A stretch of 64,000 nt of DNA. Origin: Chitinophagaceae bacterium. Its GTDB lineage: Bacteria > Bacteroidota > Bacteroidia > Chitinophagales > Chitinophagaceae. Numbering within the stretch: position 1 is the first letter of the stretch; each line of letters begins with the position of its first letter. The translations under genes were made by a program, and so were the position numbers. This document shows, piece by piece, positions 27,828-36,043 of the stretch. The notes below the pieces were generated by a model. It was not told where the DNA came from. It did not search any database and saw only the letters and a list, made by a program, of their open reading frames with translations. Location: positions 42,629 to 106,628 of the forward strand of contig JAIYAN010000016.1 in assembly GCA_027489035.1 (NCBI GenBank), in the 5' to 3' direction.

Positions 27828-28834
27828 TGAAAGTTGTTTTAATACATATCATTTTATGTTGCCTTTGTTTTACAGGCTTCACTCAGCAGCGAATTGTTGT
27901 TGATCAGCAAGGCAATGGAGACTATCAATCCATTCAAGAAGCGATTAATAGTTTATCAGATTTGTCGTCAACTCAACGAATCATTTTTATCAAAAACGGC
28001 AAGTACAATGAAAAGCTGATGATTGAAAAAAGTAATTTGCTCATCATCGGTGAATCAAGAGAAAAAACCATTATTACTCAGTCTATTTCACGAGATGAAT
28101 TCAGATGTGACCATAATGATGATTGGGGCGTTGCAACAGTAAACGTGAATGGGAATGATGTAACGCTTAAAAATTTAACCATCGTGAATAATTATGGTTT
28201 TGAATTTAAAGAAGAGAAAACAATTCCTTGTGTTAATGACACGCTAAGCCATCAAAAGAAAATTACAAAAACTGGACATCAAATGGCTTTGCGTTCAATG
28301 AAGGCTACACGATTTGCGGCTTTCAATTGTACATTCAGTTCTTTTGGTGGAGATACGGTTAGTCCCTGGAATGTAGACAACGGTTATTTTTATTTCAAAC
28401 ATTGCAAAATTGAAGGCGGTGTTGATTTGTATTGCCCAAGGGGATGGGCTTGGGCGGAAGATTGTGAATTTTATGCGTACAATGCGTCAGCAATTATTTG
28501 GCATGATGGAAGTAAGCACCAAGAAAGCATTTCCGTTTTGAATAATTGCTATTTTGACGGGTATAAAAATTTCTTTTTGGGTAGATATCATAGAGATGCG
28601 CAGATGTTATTGATGAATTGTAAGTTTTCAAAAAACATGAGAGATAGCGCTATTTATCACGTTCCAAGTGGCAAAGAAACCACTTGGGGACACAGGATCT
28701 TTTATAAAAATTGTGAAAAAGAAGGTGGGGATTTTGCATGGTATAAAAACAACACAGAAATTGATTTTCAACCTTCAATTGAAAAATTAAAAACTTGGAT
28801 TGAATCAGTTTCTAAAATCAATAAAATAAAATAA
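27827..28834 (+). CDS. Divergent pectinesterase-like beta-helix protein (CE8-related, 335 aa)
   Basis: The start is the ATG at 27827, overlapping the upstream TAA by one base; a longer in-frame start lacks a signal peptide at its end. The leader ends near FTQ|Q. The N-terminal half reads as CE8 (VVDQQGNGDYQSIQEAI). The active site is altered: GHQMALR replaces GQAVALR, GGDTVSP replaces the QDTLY element, GGVDLYCPRGWAW replaces GTVDFIFG, and LGRYHRDAQ replaces LGRPW, so the binding Trp is gone. Both acidic positions and the Arg seem kept. It may act on an unusual methylated or acetylated pectin fragment, or be a non-canonical esterase. It is operonic with GH105 and uxaB (15 bp). Confidence 0.75.
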   Translation: MKVVLIHIILCCLCFTGFTQQRIVVDQQGNGDYQSIQEAINSLSDLSSTQRIIFIKNGKYNEKLMIEKSNLLIIGESREKTIITQSISRDEFRCDHNDDWGVATVNVNGNDVTLKNLTIVNNYGFEFKEEKTIPCVNDTLSHQKKITKTGHQMALRSMKATRFAAFNCTFSSFGGDTVSPWNVDNGYFYFKHCKIEGGVDLYCPRGWAWAEDCEFYAYNASAIIWHDGSKHQESISVLNNCYFDGYKNFFLGRYHRDAQMLLMNCKFSKNMRDSAIYHVPSGKETTWGHRIFYKNCEKEGGDFAWYKNNTEIDFQPSIEKLKTWIESVSKINKIK

Positions 28835-28849
28835 TAAAAACCAGATATT

Positions 28850-30370
28850 ATGATATTGTCTAGAGCGGCATTGAAAAATATAGACGCCAACTTGGTGGAA
28901 TTACCTAGTGAAAATTTTTTTGATTTAAATGAAAAAGTACTTCAATTTGGTACGGGTGTTTTCATTCGTTCATTTGCTGATTATTTTATTGATAGAGCCA
29001 ATAAAAAAGGAGTATTCAATGGTCGTATTGTTGTGGTGAAATCTACCAGCAATGGAGATGCAAACGAGTTTGATCAACAAGATGGATTATACACCATTTG
29101 TTCTAAAGGAATTGAGAGTGGGGTAGTAAAAGAAAGCTATGAAATTAACGCCGCCATTAGTCGTGTACTTGTTGCCGGTAGTCAATGGGATGAAATAATT
29201 AAATGTGCTTCCAACCCAGAAATGAAAATAGTAATATCGAATACAACTGAAGTTGGTATTCAATTGGTTGAAGAAACTTTAACGCATTCTGCACCAGCTT
29301 CTTTCCCTGGTAAATTGCTTGCTTTTCTAATCGCTCGTTATCATGCATTTGGAGGTTCTATAGAAAGTGGCATGATTGTTATACCTGCAGAATTGATACC
29401 AGACAATGGAACTAAACTAAAAGAAATAATTGTATCTCTTGCTAAATTCAACAATTTAGATGCAGCCATTTTGCAATGGATCGAGCAACATAATATTTTC
29501 TGCAATTCTTTAGTAGATCGTATTGTTTCTGGAAAACCTGCAAAAGAAGAAATGGTTCAAATAGAAGAGAAATTGGGTTATAAAGACGGTCTTTTTAGCG
29601 TGAGTGAATTGTTTAGCTTGTGGGCAATCGAAGGAAATGACACCGTTAAAAATGTACTTTCATTTGCGCAGGAAAACAAAGGTGTGGTAATCAGCGAAAA
29701 CATCGATTTATATCGAGAGTTGAAATTGAGGTTTTTGAATGGCACACATACATTCAATTGCGGATTGGCATTTTTTGCAGGGTTCAAACTTACCAGAGAT
29801 GCCATGCTTGATGAAAACTATGGCAAATTTGCCGCAGCCATCATGCATGAAGATATCGCAGCAGCGATTCCTCTTGAAATTGATGGTGCAACAAAAGCCA
29901 ATTATGTAAATGAAGTCATTGAAAGATTTTGCAACCCATATATCGATCACCAATGGATTAGCATCACTGCTCAATATACATCTAAAATGAAGATGAGAAA
30001 TCTTCCATTAATTATTAACTACTTCAAAAAGTATGGCAAACATTCTGATAGAATGATTGTAGGATTTGCTGGTTATTTGTTATTCATGAAAGCAGTGAAA
30101 TTTGAAAGTGGAAAATATTTTGGAATGTATAACGGCAATGAATATTTGATTTCTGATGATGCAGCAGCATTTTATCATAACTGCTGGAATGCCAATGATG
30201 TAGCAGGAGTTGTGCACGCATGTTTAAGCAATGTTCAATTGTGGGATACAGATTTAACTCAATTAGATGGATTTGAATCTGCGGTTACAGAAAAATTAAA
30301 CCAACTTATTTCATCTGACATAATGGAAGTATTGAATAGTTACCAACAAAATAAACTTGAACTCATTTAA
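28850..30370 (+). CDS. uxaB: Tagaturonate reductase (altronate oxidoreductase, 506 aa)
   Basis: This NAD-dependent cytoplasmic enzyme reduces D-tagaturonate to D-altronate, the second step of the isomerase route. It belongs to the mannitol dehydrogenase family: the Rossmann motif LQFGTGVFIRSF lies at about residues 31-42, and LRFLNGTHTFN near 290 corresponds to the conserved catalytic-domain segment with Asn and His. There is no signal peptide. It is flanked by uxaA 15 bp downstream and uxaC after that. This context separates it from fructuronate reductase (UxuB), whose partner would be a mannonate dehydratase. Confidence 0.93.
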   Translation: MILSRAALKNIDANLVELPSENFFDLNEKVLQFGTGVFIRSFADYFIDRANKKGVFNGRIVVVKSTSNGDANEFDQQDGLYTICSKGIESGVVKESYEINAAISRVLVAGSQWDEIIKCASNPEMKIVISNTTEVGIQLVEETLTHSAPASFPGKLLAFLIARYHAFGGSIESGMIVIPAELIPDNGTKLKEIIVSLAKFNNLDAAILQWIEQHNIFCNSLVDRIVSGKPAKEEMVQIEEKLGYKDGLFSVSELFSLWAIEGNDTVKNVLSFAQENKGVVISENIDLYRELKLRFLNGTHTFNCGLAFFAGFKLTRDAMLDENYGKFAAAIMHEDIAAAIPLEIDGATKANYVNEVIERFCNPYIDHQWISITAQYTSKMKMRNLPLIINYFKKYGKHSDRMIVGFAGYLLFMKAVKFESGKYFGMYNGNEYLISDDAAAFYHNCWNANDVAGVVHACLSNVQLWDTDLTQLDGFESAVTEKLNQLISSDIMEVLNSYQQNKLELI

Positions 30371-30385
30371 AATAGGGATTAAATA

Positions 30386-32026
30386 ATGTTACAAAAGGTA
30401 TTAAAAATAAACCCATCAGACAATGTTATCGTAGCATTGGTTGATTTAAAAAAAGACGATACGGTTGTTTACAACAACATAAGCTATCAATTGAAAAATG
30501 ATGTAGAAGCAAAGCATAAATTTTTTGAAAATGATATGCCTGCTGGAACACAAATCTTTATGTATGGCGTGGTTGTGGGTACTACACAACAACAAGTATA
30601 TGCAGGAGAATGGATGAATGTAAACAACGTTAAACACGCAACCTCAGATTATCATTGGCGTAATGTAAATTACCAATGGACGCCGCCAGATGTGTCTGAA
30701 TTTCAAGGACGCACATTTATGGGATACCATAGAGCAGATGGTCGTGTAGGTACAGCTAATTATTGGTTGTTTTTGCCAATGGTTTTTTGTGAAAATAGAA
30801 ACCTAGATGTGATTCGTGAAGCATTACACAATGAATTGGGTTATGCTGTTACAGGAAAATATAAGCAGTATGCTAAACAGTTGGTAGAAGCATACAAAAA
30901 TGGTGAAAGTATTGATAGTATTGATTTTTCGCCTGCTGCAACAAGTAATAACAATAGATTGTTTAAAAACGTAGATGGTATCAAGTTTTTGAATCATGAT
31001 GGAGGTTGTGGTGGCATTAGGCAAGATGCGGCTATCTTAAGTAAATTATTGGCAGCATATGCAAATCATCCCAACGTTGCAGGTGTTACTGTGTTGAGTT
31101 TAGGATGTCAGAATTTACAAGTTCAAGATTTTATCGACGATTTAAATAAAATGAATCCCGATTTCAAAAAGCCGCTTTATGTATTTAATCAACAACAATC
31201 ACAAAGCGAAGAACAATTGATTTCAGATGCCATTAAAATGACATTTCAGGGATTAACTGAAATCAACAAATTAGAAAGAGCACCTGCACCTTTAAGTGAA
31301 TTGACGATAGGGGTAAAATGCGGTGGTAGTGATGGTTTCAGTGGTATTAGCGCGAATCCAGCTGTTGGTTATTGCAGCGATTTAGTAGTTGCATTAGGCG
31401 GCAAAATTATTTTAGCAGAATTTCCTGAACTTTGCGGGGTTGAACAAGAATTGGTAGATAGATGCAAAAATGAATCAGATGCTCAGAAGTTTACTGATTT
31501 AATGAAAAGCTATGAAAAACAAGTAGTTGCTGCCGGATCAGGATTTCACATGAATCCATCTCCAGGTAATATTCGTGATGGCTTAATCACAGATGCCATG
31601 AAGAGTGCTGGTGCAGCAAAAAAAGGCGGTACCGCTCCAATTGTAGATGTTTTAGATTATACAGAACAAGTTACAAAACCAGGTTTAAATTTAGTTTGTA
31701 CTCCTGGAAATGATGTAGAGGCTACTACAGGAAAAACGGCAAGTGGTGCAACTTTGATATTATTTACAACGGGATTGGGTACACCAACTGGAAACCCGAT
31801 CTGCCCTACAATTAAAGTTTCATCTAACAGCAATTTAACCAAGCGCATGAACGATATCATTGATATTGATTGTGGGCCAATTATAGCAGGAGAAAAATCA
31901 ATTCCAGAAATGGGAAAATCTATTCTTGAATACTGCATCAAAGCGGCTAGCGGTGAAGTAATTCCGCATTCTGTTAGACTAAATCAAGATGATTTTATTC
32001 CATGGAAAAGAGGCGTATCTCTTTAA
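30386..32026 (+). CDS. uxaA: Altronate dehydratase (546 aa)
   Basis: It dehydrates D-altronate to 2-keto-3-deoxygluconate. The N-terminal SAF-type domain (about 1-95) and the larger C-terminal domain are fused as in E. coli UxaA, and the length is standard. Recognisable conserved stretches are GYHRADGRVGTANYW (about 112-126), DGGCGGIRQDA (about 208-218) and KCGGSDGFSGISANP (about 311-325), the last two rich in the Cys and Gly residues of the metal site. It is cytoplasmic and sits 15 bp after uxaB and 25 bp before uxaC. Confidence 0.95.
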   Translation: MLQKVLKINPSDNVIVALVDLKKDDTVVYNNISYQLKNDVEAKHKFFENDMPAGTQIFMYGVVVGTTQQQVYAGEWMNVNNVKHATSDYHWRNVNYQWTPPDVSEFQGRTFMGYHRADGRVGTANYWLFLPMVFCENRNLDVIREALHNELGYAVTGKYKQYAKQLVEAYKNGESIDSIDFSPAATSNNNRLFKNVDGIKFLNHDGGCGGIRQDAAILSKLLAAYANHPNVAGVTVLSLGCQNLQVQDFIDDLNKMNPDFKKPLYVFNQQQSQSEEQLISDAIKMTFQGLTEINKLERAPAPLSELTIGVKCGGSDGFSGISANPAVGYCSDLVVALGGKIILAEFPELCGVEQELVDRCKNESDAQKFTDLMKSYEKQVVAAGSGFHMNPSPGNIRDGLITDAMKSAGAAKKGGTAPIVDVLDYTEQVTKPGLNLVCTPGNDVEATTGKTASGATLILFTTGLGTPTGNPICPTIKVSSNSNLTKRMNDIIDIDCGPIIAGEKSIPEMGKSILEYCIKAASGEVIPHSVRLNQDDFIPWKRGVSL

Positions 32027-32051
32027 AAAATAATAAAATAAAAACCAAGAA

Positions 32052-33494
32052 ATGAAAAAATTTTTAGACGAAAACTTTCTGCTTAAAAACAAAACGGCAG
32101 AATTGCTTTATCACGATTACGCAAAGTCAATGCCGATTATTGATTACCACAACCATTTGATTCCTGAACAAATGGCTAATGATATCAATTTTGAAAACTT
32201 ATCGCAAGTTTGGTTATATGGCGATCATTACAAATGGAGAGCAATGCGCACCAATGGTGTAAACGAGCGCTTTTGTACAGGTGACGCAGATGACTATGCG
32301 AAATTTGAACAATGGGCAAAAACAGTTCCTTACACGCTAAGAAATCCATTATACCATTGGACACATTTGGAATTACAACGCTATTTCAACATTCATCAAA
32401 TACTAAATGGAGACAGCGCAAAACAAATTTACAGCACCTGTAATGAATTGTTGCAAACGCCAGATTATTCTGTAAAAGGGCTTCTTGGAAAAATGAATGT
32501 AAAAGTTATATGTACAACTGATGATCCAGTTGATAATCTATGCCATCATCAAAAAATGGCAATAGAAAAAAACAATACGCCGTTTCATGTGTTTCCTGCT
32601 TTTCGTCCGGATAAAGCAATGAATGTAGATGATGCCATTTCTTTTAATCAATATTTATCTCAATTGGAAATTGCTGCGGATGTTTCAATTTCTAGTTTTG
32701 ACGATTATTTAAAGGCATTGAAATTACGTCACGATTATTTCGCAGCAAATAATTGCACCGTAAGTGATCATGGCTTGGAAGAAATTTATGCAGAAGATTA
32801 TACTGAAGAAGAAATCAAATTGTATTTCAATAAAATCAGATCTGGTAATCAACTTACATTATCTGAAAACAGAAAATTCAAATCTGCCATGCTTGTTATT
32901 TTAGCAGAGTGGGATTGGGAAAAAGGTTGGATTCAACAATATCATCTTGGTGCTATTCGCAACAACAATTCTAGGATGATGAAGTTGTTAGGTCCAGATA
33001 CAGGATGGGACAGCATTGGCGACTTCTCACAAGCTAGAGCATTGGCTAAATTTTTAAATAAATTGGATACCAACAATAAGTTGACCAAAACAATTATATA
33101 CAATTTAAATCCTGCCGACAATGAATTGATGGCGACCATGATTGGTAATTTTAATGATGGTTCTGTTGCCGGAAAAGTACAATGGGGTAGCGGTTGGTGG
33201 TTTCTTGATCAGAAAGATGGAATGACAAAGCAATTGAATGCATTAAGCAATATGGGCTTATTGAGTCGATTCGTGGGAATGCTTACAGACAGTAGAAGTT
33301 TTCTTTCTTATCCACGTCATGAATATTTCCGCAGAATTTTGTGCAACCTTTTTGGCGAAGAAATTGAAAATGGTGAATTGCCAAATGATATAGCTTGGAC
33401 AGGTAAAGTAATTCAAGATATCTGTTTTAATAATGCAGCAGATTATTTTAGCTGGAATAAAATTATTGAACCTGCAAAAGAAATGGTGGTATAA
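32052..33494 (+). CDS. uxaC: Glucuronate/galacturonate isomerase (480 aa)
   Basis: It converts D-galacturonate to D-tagaturonate, entry to the pathway. The N-terminal DYHNHL motif (about 31-36) supplies metal-binding histidines of the amidohydrolase-type barrel. QVWLYGDHYKWRAMRTNGV is a near-signature of UxaC, and MLTDSRSFLSYPRHEYFRR near the end is also conserved. Length is normal and there is no signal peptide. It is the last gene of the operon, followed 20 bp later by a strong bidirectional terminator shared with the convergent kdgK. Confidence 0.96.
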   Translation: MKKFLDENFLLKNKTAELLYHDYAKSMPIIDYHNHLIPEQMANDINFENLSQVWLYGDHYKWRAMRTNGVNERFCTGDADDYAKFEQWAKTVPYTLRNPLYHWTHLELQRYFNIHQILNGDSAKQIYSTCNELLQTPDYSVKGLLGKMNVKVICTTDDPVDNLCHHQKMAIEKNNTPFHVFPAFRPDKAMNVDDAISFNQYLSQLEIAADVSISSFDDYLKALKLRHDYFAANNCTVSDHGLEEIYAEDYTEEEIKLYFNKIRSGNQLTLSENRKFKSAMLVILAEWDWEKGWIQQYHLGAIRNNNSRMMKLLGPDTGWDSIGDFSQARALAKFLNKLDTNNKLTKTIIYNLNPADNELMATMIGNFNDGSVAGKVQWGSGWWFLDQKDGMTKQLNALSNMGLLSRFVGMLTDSRSFLSYPRHEYFRRILCNLFGEEIENGELPNDIAWTGKVIQDICFNNAADYFSWNKIIEPAKEMVV

Positions 33495-33514
33495 AAAGCG
33501 TTCGGTATTAAAAT

Positions 33515-33544
33515 AAAAAAGGAAGCCAATCAGCTTCCTTTTTT
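33515..33544. terminator. Bidirectional intrinsic terminator between uxaC and kdgK
   Basis: The stem AAAAAAGGAAGC (33515-33526) pairs with GCTTCCTTTTTT (33533-33544) around a six-base loop. A-rich and T-rich arms on both sides let it work for uxaC on the plus strand and kdgK on the minus strand. Confidence 0.88.
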
Positions 33545-33574
33545 ATTTCCTTTATTTCAATGATTAATTGAAGA

Positions 33575-34600
33575 TTAACGTTGTACCCTTCCAGAGCCAT
33601 CGCCTTTTACTAAGTCTTTAACTTCTGCTAAAGTAGCATGATTTAAATCTCCTGGGATGGTATGTTTCAACGCACTTGCGGCAACACCAAACTCAGCAGC
33701 TTCGCCCATAGGCATGCCCGTTACCAAACCATAAATCAATCCACTGGCAAAACTATCACCACTACCTACACGATCTACAATTCTAACATTGTATTGTTTG
33801 GTGTGATAGAATTCATTTCCGTCGTACACTAATGCGCTCCAACCATTGTCGCTTGCACTGTGGCTTTCTCTTAATGAAGATGCGATAAATTTGAATCCAA
33901 ATTTTTCTTTCATTTGTTTGAATACATCTTTAAAACCATCAAGATTTAATTCGCCTTTAGTAACGTCTGTATCTTTTGCTTTGAAACCCAATGTAGTGTC
34001 TGCATCTTCTTCATTACCGATACAAACATCTACATATTGACAAAGGCGACTCATTACTTCTCTTGCTTTTTCTTTACTCCATAATTTTTTTCTATAGTTC
34101 AAATCAATACTGGTCGTAATTCCTTTTGCTTTTGCTGCTTTTAAAGCTGCCTCAGTTAATGCAGCGGCTTTGTCGCTCAATGCAGGTGTGATGCCCGTTG
34201 TATGAAACCAAGTTGCACCTTCAAATATTTTATCAAAATCAAATTCTGAAGCGTCAACATCTGCGATACTAGCACCAGCTCTGTCATAGACAACTTGAGA
34301 TGCTCTCATTGATGCACCAGTTTCTAAAAAATAGATTCCAAGTCTTTCTCCACCTCTAGCGATAAATTGTGTATCCACACCATATCTTCTAAGATGGTTT
34401 ATGGCAGATTGACCAATTGGATTATTAGGAACTTTGGTTACGAAAGTACCGTTAAGTCCATAATTACATAATGCTGCAGCAACATTTGCTTCGCCACCAC
34501 CATAAGTGATATCAAAGCTATCTGCTTGTACAAATCTTTTGAAATCAGGGGTAGATAATCTCAACATGATTTCTCCTAGAGTCACAACTTTTTTTGACAT
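33575..34600 (-). CDS. kdgK: 2-keto-3-deoxygluconate kinase (PfkB family, 341 aa)
   Basis: It phosphorylates KDG to KDPG. PfkB ribokinase-family signatures are present: YGGGEANVAAALCNYGL near residue 33, and DRVGSGDSFASGLIYGL near 285 with the catalytic Asp of the GxGD motif. The latter, together with the surrounding genes, supports KDG rather than fructose or ribose as substrate. It is the only metabolic gene on the minus strand, divergent from the YhcH-type cupin and kdgA, with a shared 182 bp promoter region holding the most symmetric operator copy in the window. Confidence 0.92.
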   Translation of the reverse strand: MSKKVVTLGEIMLRLSTPDFKRFVQADSFDITYGGGEANVAAALCNYGLNGTFVTKVPNNPIGQSAINHLRRYGVDTQFIARGGERLGIYFLETGASMRASQVVYDRAGASIADVDASEFDFDKIFEGATWFHTTGITPALSDKAAALTEAALKAAKAKGITTSIDLNYRKKLWSKEKAREVMSRLCQYVDVCIGNEEDADTTLGFKAKDTDVTKGELNLDGFKDVFKQMKEKFGFKFIASSLRESHSASDNGWSALVYDGNEFYHTKQYNVRIVDRVGSGDSFASGLIYGLVTGMPMGEAAEFGVAASALKHTIPGDLNHATLAEVKDLVKGDGSGRVQR

Positions 34601-34664
34601 ATTTTAAAATTTATTTTTTGATTTATTGTAAATATCTTAATTAAATTGATGCTTAAATAAAATT

Positions 34665-34686
34665 TTTACGGCAACGATTTCGTAAA
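34665..34686. promoter_or_regulatory. Symmetric LacI-type operator between kdgK and the cupin gene
   Basis: The sequence is TTTACG, four bases, CG, four bases, CGTAAA. The outer six-base arms are perfectly palindromic around the central CG at 34675-34676. The right half matches 9 of 10 and the left 7 of 10 positions of the consensus. Placed between divergent genes, one site could control both. Confidence 0.6.
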
Positions 34687-34694
34687 TAATAAAC

Positions 34695-34722
34695 TTGTTT
34701 TTTAAAAGATTCGATTATTTTG
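34695..34722 (+). promoter_or_regulatory. Possible Bacteroidota-type promoter for the cupin-kdgA-exuT genes
   Basis: TTG at 34695-34697 and TATTTTG at 34716-34722 are 18 bases apart, near the Bacteroidota pattern of a -33 TTG and a -7 TAnnTTTG, but the -7 element is one base short. It lies just after the symmetric operator and 60 bp before the cupin start. The call is weak. Confidence 0.3.
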
Positions 34723-34782
34723 ATTTTACTTCACTAAATTCAGTTGTAAAAAACTAATATTTAAAATTAAAATCGAATTGTC

Positions 34783-35232
34783 ATGATTGTAGATCACATT
34801 GCAAATGCTGCAAAATATTTTTCCTTACATCCGCTTTTTGAAAAAGCATTTTCTTTTATTCAAGCAACTGATTTTAATGAAATGCCAGATGGTAAAACGC
34901 AGATAGATGAAGGCCTATTAGCAATTTTAAGTAATGCCAACGGGAAAACAAAAGAAGATAGTTTGAAAAAATTTGAATGCCATAACAATAATATTGACAT
35001 TCAACTTTGTCTATCTGGAAACGAAACAATCGGTTGGAAACCGCGTCATCATTGTAAAAATCCAAATGGAGATTATAATGAAGAAAAAGACGTTCAATTT
35101 TTTAACGATAATCCAGACATGTTTTTTCAATTAACAGATGGGCAGTTTGCTATTTTTTTTCCAGAAGATGTGCATGCCCCAATGATTGGAGATGCCATGA
35201 TTAAGAAATTAGTAATGAAGGTGAGGATATAA
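34783..35232 (+). CDS. YhcH/YjgK/YiaL family cupin (DUF386, 149 aa)
   Basis: A single cupin-like domain of the DUF386 family, normal length, no signal peptide. FECHNNNIDIQLCLSGNETIGW (starting about residue 65) and FFPEDVHAPMI (about 125-135) match the conserved blocks that carry the metal-ligand His, Asp/Glu and C-terminal His. Family members occur in sugar-acid and amino-sugar operons (YiaL, EbgC, sialic-acid loci), and at least some are thought to act as sugar anomerases or isomerases. Here the gene lies 148 bp upstream of kdgA and divergent from kdgK. A role in handling galacturonate or a ketouronate anomer is plausible but unproven. Confidence 0.85.
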   Translation: MIVDHIANAAKYFSLHPLFEKAFSFIQATDFNEMPDGKTQIDEGLLAILSNANGKTKEDSLKKFECHNNNIDIQLCLSGNETIGWKPRHHCKNPNGDYNEEKDVQFFNDNPDMFFQLTDGQFAIFFPEDVHAPMIGDAMIKKLVMKVRI

Positions 35233-35380
35233 GTTTTAGAGGTTTAAAACGTTTAAGACGTTTAAGAGGTTGTCTGCTTGGACTGGTTGAAAATTTCCAA
35301 CCTTTATAAGATTAAACCCCAAACCCCAAACTACAAACACCAAACACCAAACCAAAAACCACAAACAATTATTAATAAAT
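35233..35380. repeat. Low-complexity spacer: CGTTTAAGA repeats, then AC-rich tract
   Basis: The spacer starts with near-tandem units of the form ACGTTTAAGA (about 35249-35271). It ends with a one-sided A/C tract built of words such as AAACCCC, AAACACC and CACAAAC (about 35313-35370). Open reading frames across it have no gene-like features. It separates the cupin gene from kdgA. Confidence 0.6.
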
Positions 35381-36040
35381 ATGAAACAAAAAGCAACACA
35401 AGCAATTATTGAACAAGGCATTCTTCCGTTGTATTTCAATACGGATGAAACAGTAAGTGTAGAAATTTTAAGGGCCATTTACAAAGCAGGTATAAAAGCG
35501 GTTGAATACACCAATAGAGGAGAAGCAGCATTAAATAATTTCAAGAAAATGGTAGCCGTTAGAAATGAAGAAATGAAGGATATGCTTCTAGGCGTTGGGA
35601 CTATAAAAAATGTTCAAAATGCGGAAGATTATATTGCAGCCGGTGCTGATTTTTTAGTTAGTCCAGGTTATGTAAAAGAAGTTGCTGATAAAGCAAATAG
35701 CATTGGAATGCTTTATGCACCTGGGTGCATGACACCAACAGAAATTATCGCTGCCGAAAATAACGGTGTTGGTTTTATTAAACTTTTTCCAGGTAATATG
35801 CTGGGTCCAGAGTTTTTGAGTAGCATTAAAGAAATCTTTCCGAAGTTATTATTCATGCCAACTGGTGGTGTAGATACGACCAAAGAAAGTATTGAAGGAT
35901 GGTTTAAAGCTGGCGTTTGTGCAGTGGGAATGGGCAGTAAATTAATCAGTAAAAAACTTATGGAAGCAAAAGACTATGCTACAATAGAATCGGATACAAA
36001 AAATGTGCTTCAATTAATTCAAACGATTAAAACAAAATAA
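35381..36040 (+). CDS. kdgA: KDPG/KHG aldolase (219 aa)
   Basis: It splits 2-keto-3-deoxy-6-phosphogluconate into pyruvate and glyceraldehyde-3-phosphate, the last step of the route. It is a class I aldolase of the Eda family: AVEYTNRGE (about 41-49) has the catalytic Glu and the phosphate/carboxylate-binding Arg, GVGFIKLFPGNMLG (about 126-139) has the Schiff-base Lys, and MPTGGVDTT (about 159-167) is the phosphate-binding loop. Length is normal. The permease gene begins 3 bp after its stop. Confidence 0.94.
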   Translation: MKQKATQAIIEQGILPLYFNTDETVSVEILRAIYKAGIKAVEYTNRGEAALNNFKKMVAVRNEEMKDMLLGVGTIKNVQNAEDYIAAGADFLVSPGYVKEVADKANSIGMLYAPGCMTPTEIIAAENNGVGFIKLFPGNMLGPEFLSSIKEIFPKLLFMPTGGVDTTKESIEGWFKAGVCAVGMGSKLISKKLMEAKDYATIESDTKNVLQLIQTIKTK

Positions 36041-36043
36041 ATC

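Noticed and set aside
35236..35478. Minus-strand open frame opposite the start of kdgA
   Set aside because: It consists of the reverse translation of the A/C tract plus antisense kdgA, with a V/F/W-rich low-complexity peptide.
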